Notes under the pieces: model-generated | What the model saw: only the letters and a program-made list of their open reading frames with translations | What the model was told of the DNA's origin: nothing | The model's database searches: none | Translations under genes and position numbers: made by a program | Assembly (NCBI GenBank): GCA_024401555.1 | Contig: JAKSKV010000005.1 | Coordinates: 55,703-119,702 of the forward strand | Length of the DNA stretch: 64,000 nt | Origin: Paludibacteraceae bacterium | GTDB lineage: Bacteria; Bacteroidota; Bacteroidia; Bacteroidales; Paludibacteraceae | Direction: 5' to 3' | Shown here: positions 1 through 7,184 of the stretch, in pieces | Position numbering within the stretch: the first letter of the stretch is position 1 | Layout of the letters: the number at the start of each line of letters is the position of its first letter

Positions 1-661
1 AACCATGAATGCCCGCTCCAATGGCGATGCCAAGAAGGACATAGAGAATGACCCCGCGGACGATTCCGAGCGCATCTTTTGCGATGATGGGCAGTCGTTC
101 CAAAAATGGGACATGCTCCGCCTCGAACGCTACGTCGGCCTGCATCTGCATCTGCTGCATCTGGATGATCCACGGAGACAAGTATCGGTCCAACCTCAAT
201 TTACCCAAAACGAAACCGCCCATCGCACCCATCAATATGCCGCAAACCACATAGATAGCAGTCACCTTTACGCCAAACGTGCCAAGGAACATCGCCACAG
301 CCACCTCATTGACCAAGGGAGAGGTGATGAGGAAGGCAAAGGTAACGCCAAGGGGTATGCCTCCTTTCACAAAACCAATGAACAGTGGTATGCTGGAGCA
401 GGAACAAAAAGGAGTAATGGCTCCGAAGATGCTGGCCACAAGGTATTGAAAACCGTACATCTTGTGAGAACTGAGGTAGTTGCGCAGTCGATCTACAGGG
501 AAGTACGCATTGACCACCCCCATCACAATGCTGATGAGAAAGAGCAGCAGAACAATCTTCAAGGAGTCATAGACGAAGAAGTTGACCGCTTCGCCCAGAC
601 GCGTTGACGCGTCAAGACCTATAAGGTCGTAGATAAGCCAGTCGGCAAATGTCTGAATCAT
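1..661 (-). CDS. arsP: ArsP/YraQ-type permease, 3' end cut by the window
   Basis: The reading frame starts at ATG 661-659 and stays open to the left edge, giving about 220 visible residues; the C-terminus lies outside. It is a polytopic inner-membrane permease of the COG0701/DUF318 family. The family signature TPFCSCSSIPLF is at about residues 84-95, followed by hydrophobic segments and the SPLVNEVA motif near 114-121. A methionine/glutamine-rich cytoplasmic stretch (about 167-174) precedes the second membrane half. Family members include ArsP, an exporter of trivalent organoarsenicals. It is the last visible gene of an arsenic operon, 38 bases after arsC, which supports an arsenic role (inference). 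Other members of the family have unknown substrates, so the exact substrate is open. Confidence 0.85.
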   Translation of the reverse strand, partial: MIQTFADWLIYDLIGLDASTRLGEAVNFFVYDSLKIVLLLFLISIVMGVVNAYFPVDRLRNYLSSHKMYGFQYLVASIFGAITPFCSCSSIPLFIGFVKGGIPLGVTFAFLITSPLVNEVAVAMFLGTFGVKVTAIYVVCGILMGAMGGFVLGKLRLDRYLSPWIIQMQQMQMQADVAFEAEHVPFLERLPIIAKDALGIVRGVILYVLLGIAIGAGIHG

Positions 662-699
662 AACTATTTTGACAATTTGGCAAATTACTAATTACATTT

Positions 700-1161
700 T
701 TAAGATTTTCCTCCGCAACAACTGCACTTAGGCAGGCGAAGCCCTTTCACCTCCACGAGATAGAACTTCTGCATCTCCCTTCTTATCTCATCCCTTACCC
801 GACGGAACTCAGCCAAGAGCTCCTCGTCGGTTCCTTGGAATGCATCAGGGTCGTCGAACCCAATGTGTAGGCGTTTGCCGACTTTTCCTGAAAATACAGG
901 ACACGATTCGTTGGCACCGCCACAAACCGTGATCACATAATCCCACGATTCGCCAATGTATTGATCGACTGACTTGGGATAATGGCTGCTGATGTCTATG
1001 CCAATCTCTTCCATCACCTTCACCCCCAACGGATGCACCTCCGAAGCAGGACGTATGCCAGCGGAGTGAACCGCCAACTGAGGATCTAAACTTTGCAATA
1101 TGCCATGCGCCATCTGGCTACGGCAACGATTGCCTGTACACAATACGAGTATTCGCTTCAT
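700..1161 (-). CDS. arsC: Thioredoxin-coupled arsenate reductase / low-molecular-weight phosphatase fold
   Basis: This cytoplasmic enzyme of 153 residues reduces arsenate to arsenite. The N-terminal P-loop CTGNRCRS (C8 to R14, a CX5R motif) is that of the low-molecular-weight tyrosine phosphatase fold. C80 and C87 have the seven-residue spacing of the redox relay pair in thioredoxin-linked ArsC, so C8-C80-C87 is the expected cascade. The tail ends in a Cys-rich segment, KCSCCGG, which is unusual and could bind metalloid (inference). ATG 1161 is chosen over an upstream in-frame start because the family begins exactly at MKRILVLCTGN. It lies 5 bases after arsG and 38 before arsP, in one operon. 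Confidence 0.9.
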   Translation of the reverse strand: MKRILVLCTGNRCRSQMAHGILQSLDPQLAVHSAGIRPASEVHPLGVKVMEEIGIDISSHYPKSVDQYIGESWDYVITVCGGANESCPVFSGKVGKRLHIGFDDPDAFQGTDEELLAEFRRVRDEIRREMQKFYLVEVKGLRLPKCSCCGGKS

Positions 1162-1166
1162 AATTT

Positions 1167-1880
1167 CTAAGCTATGAAAATCATATAACAATAATAGAAA
1201 CCTACCGCTACAAAAAGCACCGCCACAATACGGTTGAACCACTTCTGCACGACCGCTATCTTGCCTAAGAATGAGCCCAACGACTGCACGCTGAAAGCGA
1301 GAAGCCAAGCGACGATCAAAACGGGCAATGCGGTCGCTACGGCATAAACCACGGGCATAAAGTAGCCTCCGCTGGCTGATGCCGACATGGGAATCAACAT
1401 GCCGAAATAGAGCATTCCACTTGCGGGACAGAAGGCAAGCGCGAACAAAACACCTAAAAGAAACGCTCCGACAGGACCTCTCAAACGTTCTGTCTTACTT
1501 CCTGCCTGAAATCCAAATCGTCCGCCTAGATCGACAAACTCGCTAACAAACATCAACACTCCTATCACCACAAGCGCCGGTCCGATAATGAGTTCGCCCC
1601 ATTCGCTGACCATCAGCTGAAGATTGAAAGTGTCAGCTCCTATCCGAAGGATATAAATCAGGACAGCACCTAAAAGCGAATAGGAGAGCGTGCGTCCCAA
1701 CGCATATAGTATTCCGCTCCACAACACCTGCTTACGGTCTTGAACACCTTTGGAAACGAATCCGATAGCCGTCACGTTCATGGCCATCGGGCAAGGGTTG
1801 AGGGCTGTGAGTAACCCCAAGAGAAACGCAGTCAGGACGGGAATCTGGCTGCTATCTAATAAGTTGTTGAGAAAATCCAT
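1167..1880 (-). CDS. arsG: ArsG-like organoarsenical efflux permease (CcdA/DsbD-like fold)
   Basis: This is a polytopic membrane protein of 237 residues related to cytochrome c biogenesis CcdA/DsbD transmembrane domains. Two Cys-Pro motifs typical of that fold are visible: LNPCPMAMN near residue 27 and FCPASGMLYF near 149. In Shewanella the arsEFG genes reduce nitro-substituted aromatic arsenicals and ArsG exports the aminobenzyl product (established for that system). The same E-F-G order here supports the assignment. ATG 1880 is preferred to the more upstream ATG at 1934 because the conserved sequence begins at MDFLNNLL. An alternative role is electron transfer to ArsF, as in DsbD. Confidence 0.75.
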   Translation of the reverse strand: MDFLNNLLDSSQIPVLTAFLLGLLTALNPCPMAMNVTAIGFVSKGVQDRKQVLWSGILYALGRTLSYSLLGAVLIYILRIGADTFNLQLMVSEWGELIIGPALVVIGVLMFVSEFVDLGGRFGFQAGSKTERLRGPVGAFLLGVLFALAFCPASGMLYFGMLIPMSASASGGYFMPVVYAVATALPVLIVAWLLAFSVQSLGSFLGKIAVVQKWFNRIVAVLFVAVGFYYCYMIFIA

Positions 1881-1942
1881 AAGGGGATATGAGTTAAGAA
1901 TTAAGAGTAAAAAAACGAAATTCGACGAAGTCAACCAAGAGT

Positions 1943-2395
1943 TTATTGGCCAAGCATAGCCGTTATCTTTGACCTAAGTTCTTGGCGGAATCCTTCCGCA
2001 TCACTTCTCGCCTTAGAAAAACCCAAATTGGTCAGGTTCTCCGCCTGCTCGTTTTCGCCGGGATTAGCGACTACAAATAAAGAGGAGAAGGTAACCTTGT
2101 ATTTCTTCGCCAACTCCTTGCCCTCTTCCTTCGAGAAATCCACCACACGCATCTTCACACTACCCGACACGAACAGATCCGCTAATTCTCCTTCCACCAC
2201 ATTGCGCGACTCCTGCTCTATCGCCACACAGGTAGGACAGCGTTGTTTGCCATGGAAATAGATCACCTCCACTTGCGAAGCCGTTTTTCCAGTCGATTGT
2301 ACCACCGCACACTTCGCACTGTTGCCGTTTTTGCAACATTGGGCCGTCGCCATCAGGCTACAACCTAGAAATAAAGCAATAAAAAAATTCTTCAT
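1943..2395 (-). CDS. arsF: ArsF-like exported thioredoxin-fold protein (nitroreductase subunit family)
   Basis: The protein has 150 residues. An N-terminal signal sequence (about 1-20) is followed by CCKNGNSAKC, so it is exported or possibly lipid-anchored. A thioredoxin-like CPTC motif follows in HGKQRCPTC, near residues 50-57. Proteins of this length, motif and context are annotated as the ArsF subunit of nitrophenyl arsenical reduction. The gene lies 14 bases after arsE and 62 bases before the chosen arsG start. The extra cysteines after the signal peptide (CC, C) are notable. A general periplasmic thiol role linked to the DsbD-like ArsG is an alternative. Confidence 0.72.
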   Translation of the reverse strand: MKNFFIALFLGCSLMATAQCCKNGNSAKCAVVQSTGKTASQVEVIYFHGKQRCPTCVAIEQESRNVVEGELADLFVSGSVKMRVVDFSKEEGKELAKKYKVTFSSLFVVANPGENEQAENLTNLGFSKARSDAEGFRQELRSKITAMLGQ

Positions 2396-2409
2396 ATCGC
2401 ATCATTATT

Positions 2410-2643
2410 TTACTTGGTCAACAATTCCTTCACCTGCTCATAAGAGAGTTTCCCCTTGGCCACCACCTGCTCGTCGATGACCAAGGCAGGTAATGTCATC
2501 ACGTTGTACGCCATGATTTTCATGATATCCTCCTCTTTTACGAGATTCACGTTCAACCCAAGATCAGCCACAGCCTTTTCGACTGTCGCGTACAAAGCTT
2601 TGCATCCTGCGCAACCTGTACCAAGTACTTTAATTTCTTGCAT
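2410..2643 (-). CDS. arsE: Small thioredoxin-family redox-active disulfide protein (ArsE-like)
   Basis: This cytoplasmic mini-thioredoxin has 77 residues. The active-site CAGC lies at residues 11-14, directly after the first beta strand (KVLGTG), and the cis-proline loop is TLPALVID. The family is often called redox-active disulfide protein 2. In arsEFG operons this small thioredoxin-like protein is ArsE, working with ArsF in reduction of nitroarsenicals. Its promoter region carries a second copy of the operator found in front of arsR (2683-2700), so it probably begins its own arsenic-induced transcript. Confidence 0.75.
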   Translation of the reverse strand: MQEIKVLGTGCAGCKALYATVEKAVADLGLNVNLVKEEDIMKIMAYNVMTLPALVIDEQVVAKGKLSYEQVKELLTK

Positions 2644-2683
2644 AATTCAATAATGTTAAATATATATCAATAAATATTTGTAA

Positions 2684-2699
2684 TTCGCAAAACAACGAA
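2684..2699 (-). promoter_or_regulatory. Second ArsR-type operator, before arsE
   Basis: TTCG and CGAA arms separated by 8 bases. Read on the minus strand, the site and flank GTTCG-TTGTTTTG-CGAAT match the operator before arsR in 14 of 18 positions. The spacer TTGTTTTG resembles a TAnnTTTG -7 element with one mismatch, so bound repressor would cover it. Confidence 0.65.
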
Positions 2700-2717
2700 C
2701 AATCAATCTTTTATAAA

Positions 2718-2743
2718 ACCCTCGAAGTCGCAACCGCGAGGGT
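2718..2743 (-). terminator. Hairpin between arsR and arsE
   Basis: The perfect 7-bp arms ACCCTCG and CGAGGGT enclose a 12-base loop, 8 bases past the arsR stop codon. The following minus-strand sequence is AT-rich but has no long T-run, so it may end only part of the arsR transcripts. Its position just before the second operator fits separate control of arsR and arsE-P. Confidence 0.5.
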
Positions 2744-2750
2744 GAGGATG

Positions 2751-3095
2751 TCAGTAGCAGCAACTATTGTCGCCCTTTTGCAACTCCATATCGAAGAACT
2801 CTCCAAACAACTGTTTGGCATATTCCCAATTCTCCTTGTTGATACAGTAGCGCACTTTGGGCGTCTCGATTTCGCCTTGGATAAGGCCAGCCTCTTTTAG
2901 CGCCGAGAGATGCTGACTTACGGTTGCCTTGGCGATAGGCAGTTCCTCGTGGATGTCGCCAAAATAGCAGGTGTCCTGTTTGGCGAGGAACTTCATAATC
3001 GCTATGCGCGCCGGATGCCCAAGAGCTTTCGCCATCTGAGCCAACGTTTCCGTCTTTATGCAGTACTTTTTTTCTGTCATTTGTATTGCCGTCAT
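2751..3095 (-). CDS. arsR: ArsR-family metalloregulatory repressor
   Basis: This winged helix-turn-helix repressor has 114 residues. The recognition region is [23 protein letters not shown] cut to its core [10 protein letters not shown] (about residues 60-70), typical of ArsR/SmtB. An early Cys (C12), C43 in DTCYF, C84 and the C-terminal SCCY are possible arsenite ligands, although the classical ELCVCDL motif is absent. It is the first gene of the arsenic operon and very likely represses itself and arsE-P through the two TTCG-N8-CGAA boxes. An internal start at MTEKKYC (3080) is possible. Release by arsenite is family knowledge, not seen directly. Confidence 0.9.
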   Translation of the reverse strand: MTAIQMTEKKYCIKTETLAQMAKALGHPARIAIMKFLAKQDTCYFGDIHEELPIAKATVSQHLSALKEAGLIQGEIETPKVRYCINKENWEYAKQLFGEFFDMELQKGDNSCCY

Positions 3096-3099
3096 ATAA

Positions 3100-3119
3100 T
3101 GTTCGCAAACCTACGAACA
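3100..3119 (-). promoter_or_regulatory. ArsR-type operator over the arsR promoter
   Basis: A perfect inverted repeat TGTTCG-N8-CGAACA whose 8-base spacer is exactly the -7 element TAGGTTTG on the minus strand. Binding here would block sigma factor access. It starts 5 bases upstream of the arsR start codon. Confidence 0.75.
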
Positions 3120-3136
3120 ATTTTCGAAATATACAA
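3106..3136 (-). promoter_or_regulatory. arsR promoter (Bacteroidota type)
   Basis: A -33 TTG (3136-3134) lies 20 bases from the -7 element TAGGTTTG (3113-3106) on the minus strand. The predicted start leaves a very short leader, so arsR may be nearly leaderless. Confidence 0.7.
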
Positions 3137-3192
3137 GAAGTGAAACAAAAAAATTAATAGATTAAATTCCAAAACACACAAACACAAACCAA

Positions 3193-3223
3193 AGGGAGAG
3201 ACCGGACCACCCAATCTCTCCCT
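3193..3223 (-). terminator. Terminator-like hairpin after fabD
   Basis: The 9-bp perfect arms AGGGAGAGA and TCTCTCCCT with a 13-base loop lie 44 bases past the fabD stop. The downstream minus strand (TTGGTTTGTGT) is only moderately T-rich. Confidence 0.6.
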
Positions 3224-3266
3224 CTATTCATTTTCAAAAAAGAGCCAAATTAATATTCTTAACTCC

Positions 3267-4151
3267 TTAAAGCTTTGCTGAGATTCTCTCCACGCTCTTG
3301 TCAATCTTACCAACCAATCCTACCAACACTTGGCCTGGACCTACCTCTGTGAAGCTTGTAGCACCAGCGGCAATCATATTTTGCACGGATTGAGTCCACT
3401 TAACAGAAGAGGTCAATTGCTTCACCAAATTAGCCTTGATAGAGGCAGGATCAGTCTCACCGTTCGTAGTCACGTTTTGATAAACTGGGCAGATAGGAGC
3501 CTTGAAGTTTGTGGCCTCGATAGCGGCAGCCAACTCCACCTTAGCAGGTTCCATCAATGGAGAGTGGAACGCACCGCTCACGGAGAGTTTCAACGCACGA
3601 CGCGCGCCAGCGGCAGTCGCCAACTCACAAGCCTTGTCGATACCAGCCATAGAACCGGAAATCACCAATTGTCCTGGGCAGTTGTAGTTAGCAGGAACCA
3701 CCACCTCACCCTCAACAGCGGCGCAAATCTCCTCCACCTTCTCATCCGCCAAACCGATGATGGCAGCCATCGTGGAAGGGTTCATCTCGCAAGCCTTCTG
3801 CATCGCCAAAGCACGCTTCGAAACGAGGCTCACACCATCCGCGAAATCAATCGCACCAGCAGCCACCAAAGCAGAGAACTCTCCCAAAGAGTGACCTGCC
3901 ACCATATCAGGCGTGAACTGATCGCCCAACGACTTCGCCAAAATAACAGAGTGAAGGAATACCGCAGGTTGTGTCACCTTGGTTTGCTTCAAATCCTCCT
4001 CCGCACCGGAGAACATAATATCAGTGATTCTAAATCCTAAAATATCATTTGCTTGCTCAAACAACTCCTTAGCCAATGGGACGTTCTCGTACAAGTCCTT
4101 TCCCATTCCAATAAATTGGGCGCCTTGCCCTGGAAAAACAAATGCTTTCAT
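3267..4151 (-). CDS. fabD: Malonyl-CoA:ACP transacylase
   Basis: The product transfers malonyl from CoA to acyl carrier protein for fatty-acid elongation in the cytoplasm. It has 294 residues, normal for the family. GQGAQ is at residues 8-12 and the nucleophile elbow GHSLGE at 86-91 with catalytic S88. The catalytic His is in SGAFHSPLM near 190. ATG 4151 is chosen over an in-frame TTG six bases upstream. It is the first of five fatty-acid genes spread over the window (fabD, fabH, fabK, fabF, fabG). The gene just upstream on this strand is the endonuclease, 14 bases away, so nadC, the nuclease and fabD may be one transcript. Confidence 0.95.
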   Translation of the reverse strand: MKAFVFPGQGAQFIGMGKDLYENVPLAKELFEQANDILGFRITDIMFSGAEEDLKQTKVTQPAVFLHSVILAKSLGDQFTPDMVAGHSLGEFSALVAAGAIDFADGVSLVSKRALAMQKACEMNPSTMAAIIGLADEKVEEICAAVEGEVVVPANYNCPGQLVISGSMAGIDKACELATAAGARRALKLSVSGAFHSPLMEPAKVELAAAIEATNFKAPICPVYQNVTTNGETDPASIKANLVKQLTSSVKWTQSVQNMIAAGATSFTEVGPGQVLVGLVGKIDKSVERISAKL

Positions 4152-4165
4152 TTTCAAAATTATGA

Positions 4166-5098
4166 TTAATGATTAAATGTATGCGTACTTGAATAATTGA
4201 TGTAGGTGGCTTCTGGCCACTTGGTAAGATCGGAACGGCTCTCGCATCTACGCTCCACCTCCTCATCCAAATTGGTGAAGAAATCAATGCCAGTCACCTT
4301 CTCCACCTCGTCCACTGACGTGACGAATTTCGTGAATGGCATATGGGTATCCTGATTAGGGATAACAAATGCCAACATCTTCTCCTTACCCTTTTTCGTG
4401 AAATCGAATAGAATTTTGTAGAAGTGATCAGGAACCGTCACATTGGTCTTGTAATCTTTTCCCCTCTCAGAGGCGTACATCTTTCTGGCGTTCTTGCTAT
4501 CCTTCGGCAAGACAGGGCCTGTCACCACATAGATCGTGCCATATTTACGGGTCCAGGCTCTCGTCTGCATCTCCAAGTCATTCCAAACACCATTATTGAA
4601 CTCCTTCACCTGCGGAGAGACATTACTCATGTAGAAGCACTCCTCCATAGCGGTCTCATCGAACTTCATGTCAGCGGCAGGAGCCAAATGACCCCGGTCG
4701 TAACCACTATTCTGATAGTCGGAAGGAGAGGCTGATTTTGTCGCAATGGTCGGATCCTCATCGAATCCCTCCTTACGCTCCAACTTGCCATTCACCTCCT
4801 CACGCGTTAATTCGTAGGCCACCCACTCCGCCTGCTCGTCCTCTTCGGAATAAGAGAGCGAATAATTCTTATGACGATAGGTCTTCCCCTTGAAATTCGA
4901 ATGCGTGAAGATCGCGTCACCGTCCTCCTGCGCCGCTTCATCCTCTGAAGGAGGAATGGTCGGGAAGGCATGGTTCAAGCCATCCGTCTCCAACAAACGG
5001 TCAGCGGAGTTTCCGCCATTACCAGTTTGGTTAGCCGACGGGTCACAGGAATAAAAAAGGGCGGCAAATGCCGCCACTAATATCGCGAATTTTCTCAT
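4166..5098 (-). CDS. Secreted DNA/RNA non-specific endonuclease, lipoprotein
   Basis: The protein has 310 residues and belongs to the beta-beta-alpha metal nuclease (NucA/Serratia nuclease) family. A lipoprotein signal ends at FYSC (C18), so the mature enzyme is lipid-anchored in the envelope. A low-complexity acidic linker (about 20-65) precedes the nuclease domain. The catalytic DRGH motif is at 134-137 with general base H137. Downstream, NVSPQVKEFNNGVWNDLE has the metal-ligand Asn pattern of the family. It probably degrades extracellular nucleic acids for nutrients or biofilm control (inference). It overlaps the nadC stop by 4 bases (ATGA), which suggests translational coupling. Confidence 0.9.
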   Translation of the reverse strand: MRKFAILVAAFAALFYSCDPSANQTGNGGNSADRLLETDGLNHAFPTIPPSEDEAAQEDGDAIFTHSNFKGKTYRHKNYSLSYSEEDEQAEWVAYELTREEVNGKLERKEGFDEDPTIATKSASPSDYQNSGYDRGHLAPAADMKFDETAMEECFYMSNVSPQVKEFNNGVWNDLEMQTRAWTRKYGTIYVVTGPVLPKDSKNARKMYASERGKDYKTNVTVPDHFYKILFDFTKKGKEKMLAFVIPNQDTHMPFTKFVTSVDEVEKVTGIDFFTNLDEEVERRCESRSDLTKWPEATYINYSSTHTFNH

Positions 5099-5946
5099 TT
5101 AACAGCCTTCAAACTCATATCCAATCCCTTTACGGAATGGGTGAGCGCACCAACAGAAATGAAATCCACGCCACACTCCGCGTATGAACGCAAAGTCTTG
5201 AAGGTGATACCTCCGGAAGATTCGGTCTTGCATCTTCCATTGATAATCTCCACAGCCTTTCGGGTGGTCGCTGTATCAAAGTTGTCGAGCATGATTCTAT
5301 CGACACCGCCGATCTTCAACACCTGATCAAGTTCATCCAAATTGCGGACCTCAACCTCGATCTTGATGTTCTTGCCCTTCTCCTTCAAATACTTCTTCGC
5401 ATTGGAAACAGCGTTCTCGATGCCGCCTGCGAAATCAATATGGTTGTCTTTCAGAAGGATCATGTCGAACAAGCCGATACGGTGATTGCCTCCGCCTCCG
5501 ATCTTCACGGCTCTCTTCTCCAAAATACGGAGACCTGGCGTAGTCTTACGGGTATCGATCACCTTTGTATGAAGATCCTCAATCTCCTTCGCATATTTGT
5601 TGGTCTGGGTAGCGATACCGCTCATACGTTGCATGATGTTGAGCACGATACGCTCTGTCTGCAACAAAGATTGCTCTTTTCCCGACACATAGAAAGCGAT
5701 ATCTCCTGGCTTGACATGCGCACCATCCTCGATAAGCACCTCCATTTGCAACTCCGGATCGAACTTAGCGAATACACGCTTCGCGATCTCCACGCCGGCA
5801 AGGATACCCTCCTCCTTGATCAAGAGTTGAGCCTTACCCTTTTGGGTTGCGGGAATACAACATAGTGTAGTATGGTCACCATCACCGATATCCTCAGCGA
5901 ACGCGAGGTCCAGCAAATCTTCAATCAATTCATTTTCGCTTTTCAT
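5095..5946 (-). CDS. nadC: Nicotinate-nucleotide pyrophosphorylase (carboxylating)
   Basis: This cytoplasmic enzyme converts quinolinate and PRPP to nicotinate mononucleotide, CO2 and PPi in NAD synthesis. The family signatures DTRKTTPGLR, the GGGGNHR loop and LLKDNHI are all present, as is the C-terminal TI-barrel segment VDFISVGALTHS. The length, 283 residues, is normal. ATG 5946 is preferred over an in-frame TTG at 5958. It is followed by the endonuclease with a 4-base overlap and preceded by the DUF4783 gene. Confidence 0.95.
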   Translation of the reverse strand: MKSENELIEDLLDLAFAEDIGDGDHTTLCCIPATQKGKAQLLIKEEGILAGVEIAKRVFAKFDPELQMEVLIEDGAHVKPGDIAFYVSGKEQSLLQTERIVLNIMQRMSGIATQTNKYAKEIEDLHTKVIDTRKTTPGLRILEKRAVKIGGGGNHRIGLFDMILLKDNHIDFAGGIENAVSNAKKYLKEKGKNIKIEVEVRNLDELDQVLKIGGVDRIMLDNFDTATTRKAVEIINGRCKTESSGGITFKTLRSYAECGVDFISVGALTHSVKGLDMSLKAVK

Positions 5947-6020
5947 CTTTCGAAACAAAATTAACAGGGATCTACCCCTTGATTATTACTAATTATAATA
6001 ATGGCCTTTCGAACGCACTA

Positions 6021-6401
6021 CTATTTTCCTTCTATCTTCAATTGATGGATGATCTCTTTGAAGCCATCCTTCTTGGTCAGGATCAGGACTTGGAAATTGC
6101 CCGAACTCGTATAGAGCATACCCATCATCAAACCCGACTTTTCCTTCTCCGTCTTGTGCGTCACCGAAAAATTGGACGGACGGTGGTTCCTGAAGAATGA
6201 GGCGATTGCGTCTTGAGCCTGTCCTCTACTCTTCGTTCCGCCATTGTTTTGTATCGTCAAGTCCACGCTACTATCCAAAAACGAGCTGATCTGCTGCATA
6301 TCACCATTGGAAAAAGCGCGCACAATATCCGGATTGGCTTGTGCGACCATCGCCGCTGAGCCAAACAAGAAAGCAAGAATTATTTTTTTTCCTAATCTCA
6401 T
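6021..6401 (-). CDS. DUF4783 domain-containing exported protein
   Basis: The product is 126 residues long with a signal peptide (about 1-22, AMVAQA cleavage region). The body is an NTF2-like alpha+beta domain of the DUF4783 type: SNGDMQQISSFLD early, and a Bacteroidota-typical FQVLILTKKD strand near the end. Its function is not known. The order rlmH (divergent), DUF4783 and nadC recurs in Bacteroidales genomes as far as I recall. ATG 6401 is chosen because an earlier TTG would put residues before the signal peptide. Confidence 0.75.
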   Translation of the reverse strand: MRLGKKIILAFLFGSAAMVAQANPDIVRAFSNGDMQQISSFLDSSVDLTIQNNGGTKSRGQAQDAIASFFRNHRPSNFSVTHKTEKEKSGLMMGMLYTSSGNFQVLILTKKDGFKEIIHQLKIEGK

Positions 6402-6466
6402 ACTCCTCAAAATATTAGGGCACAAGGACTAAAACACTACAAGTCTGTGCCATTTTTTTTTATTTT

Positions 6467-6484
6467 CGCGTAAAATATCACGCG
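6467..6484. repeat. Short inverted repeat before rlmH
   Basis: The arms CGCGT and ACGCG, 8 bases apart, lie directly before the rlmH start codon, with GTT between. It may be a leader hairpin or an operator; nothing else supports a function. Confidence 0.35.
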
Positions 6485-6487
6485 GTT

Positions 6488-6961
6488 ATGAAAATCACTC
6501 TTCTTACAGTTGGCAAAACTAACGATTTATCTTTTAAAAATGCAATTTCTGAATATCAAAAGAGGTTAAAATTCTACATTTCTTTTGACATAGAGGAGAT
6601 ACCTGCTCTAAAAAACACGAAAAACTTGACAGAAGATAACCAAAAACAGAAGGAGGGTGAACTCATCCTGAAGAGCATTCAAAACGACGATGAAGTAGTT
6701 TTGTTGGATGATAAGGGAAGTGAATTCACCTCAAAACAGTTTTCCGCCTACATTGAGAAGAAAATGTCGTCAGGATTGAAAAGGCTCGTCTTTGTCGTGG
6801 GTGGCCCTTACGGTTTCTCCCAAGAGGTTTACAACCGCGCCAATGATAAAGTATCCCTCTCCCGTATGACCTTTTCGCACCAAATGGTCCGACTGGTGTT
6901 CACGGAACAACTCTATCGTGCGATGACCATCCTCAAAGGAGAGCCATACCACCACGAATAA
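6488..6961 (+). CDS. rlmH: 23S rRNA pseudouridine-1915 N3-methyltransferase (RlmH, SPOUT family)
   Basis: The enzyme of 157 residues methylates pseudouridine 1915 in helix 69 of 23S rRNA. The SPOUT knot region VVGGPYGFS (about 103-111), the segment LSRMTFSHQMVRL and the C-terminal YHHE are diagnostic of RlmH. Full length for the family. It is divergent from DUF4783-nadC and is followed by about 220 bases without a gene that hold the fabH promoter. Confidence 0.96.
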   Translation: MKITLLTVGKTNDLSFKNAISEYQKRLKFYISFDIEEIPALKNTKNLTEDNQKQKEGELILKSIQNDDEVVLLDDKGSEFTSKQFSAYIEKKMSSGLKRLVFVVGGPYGFSQEVYNRANDKVSLSRMTFSHQMVRLVFTEQLYRAMTILKGEPYHHE

Positions 6962-7082
6962 TAGATCTCACACCCGTGGTTTTGTAACTTTCACAACCAT
7001 TGATTACATTAATTTTTCCTACAAATAATTGATTAATAAATATCAAAATGACGCCCTTCAACACATTTTAAGGGTGCCAGAG

Positions 7083-7112
7083 TTGTTATTCACTCCTTTT
7101 TTACTAACTTTG
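7083..7112 (+). promoter_or_regulatory. Promoter of the fabH-fabK-fabF cluster
   Basis: A -33 TTG (7083-7085), a 19-base spacer and the -7 TAACTTTG (7105-7112) fit the Bacteroidota RpoD consensus. The leader to fabH is about 65 bases. The rest of 6962-7184 shows no further gene. Confidence 0.75.
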
Positions 7113-7184
7113 TACCGGATTTTAACATCCCCTATCGGATGTAGAGAAAAGTGAAACCAACTGCGGGTTTTCAATCCGCCAATA

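Noticed and set aside
5-607. Plus-strand open frame of about 200 codons at the left edge
   Set aside because: It is the antisense of the arsP-type permease, whose minus-strand translation has the CSCSS family motif and membrane helices.
3979-4176. Use of TTG or GTG starts to extend fabD, nadC, DUF4783, the giant gene, the CotH gene and the TPM gene
   Set aside because: In each case an ATG a few codons downstream gives the family's normal N-terminus or signal peptide.
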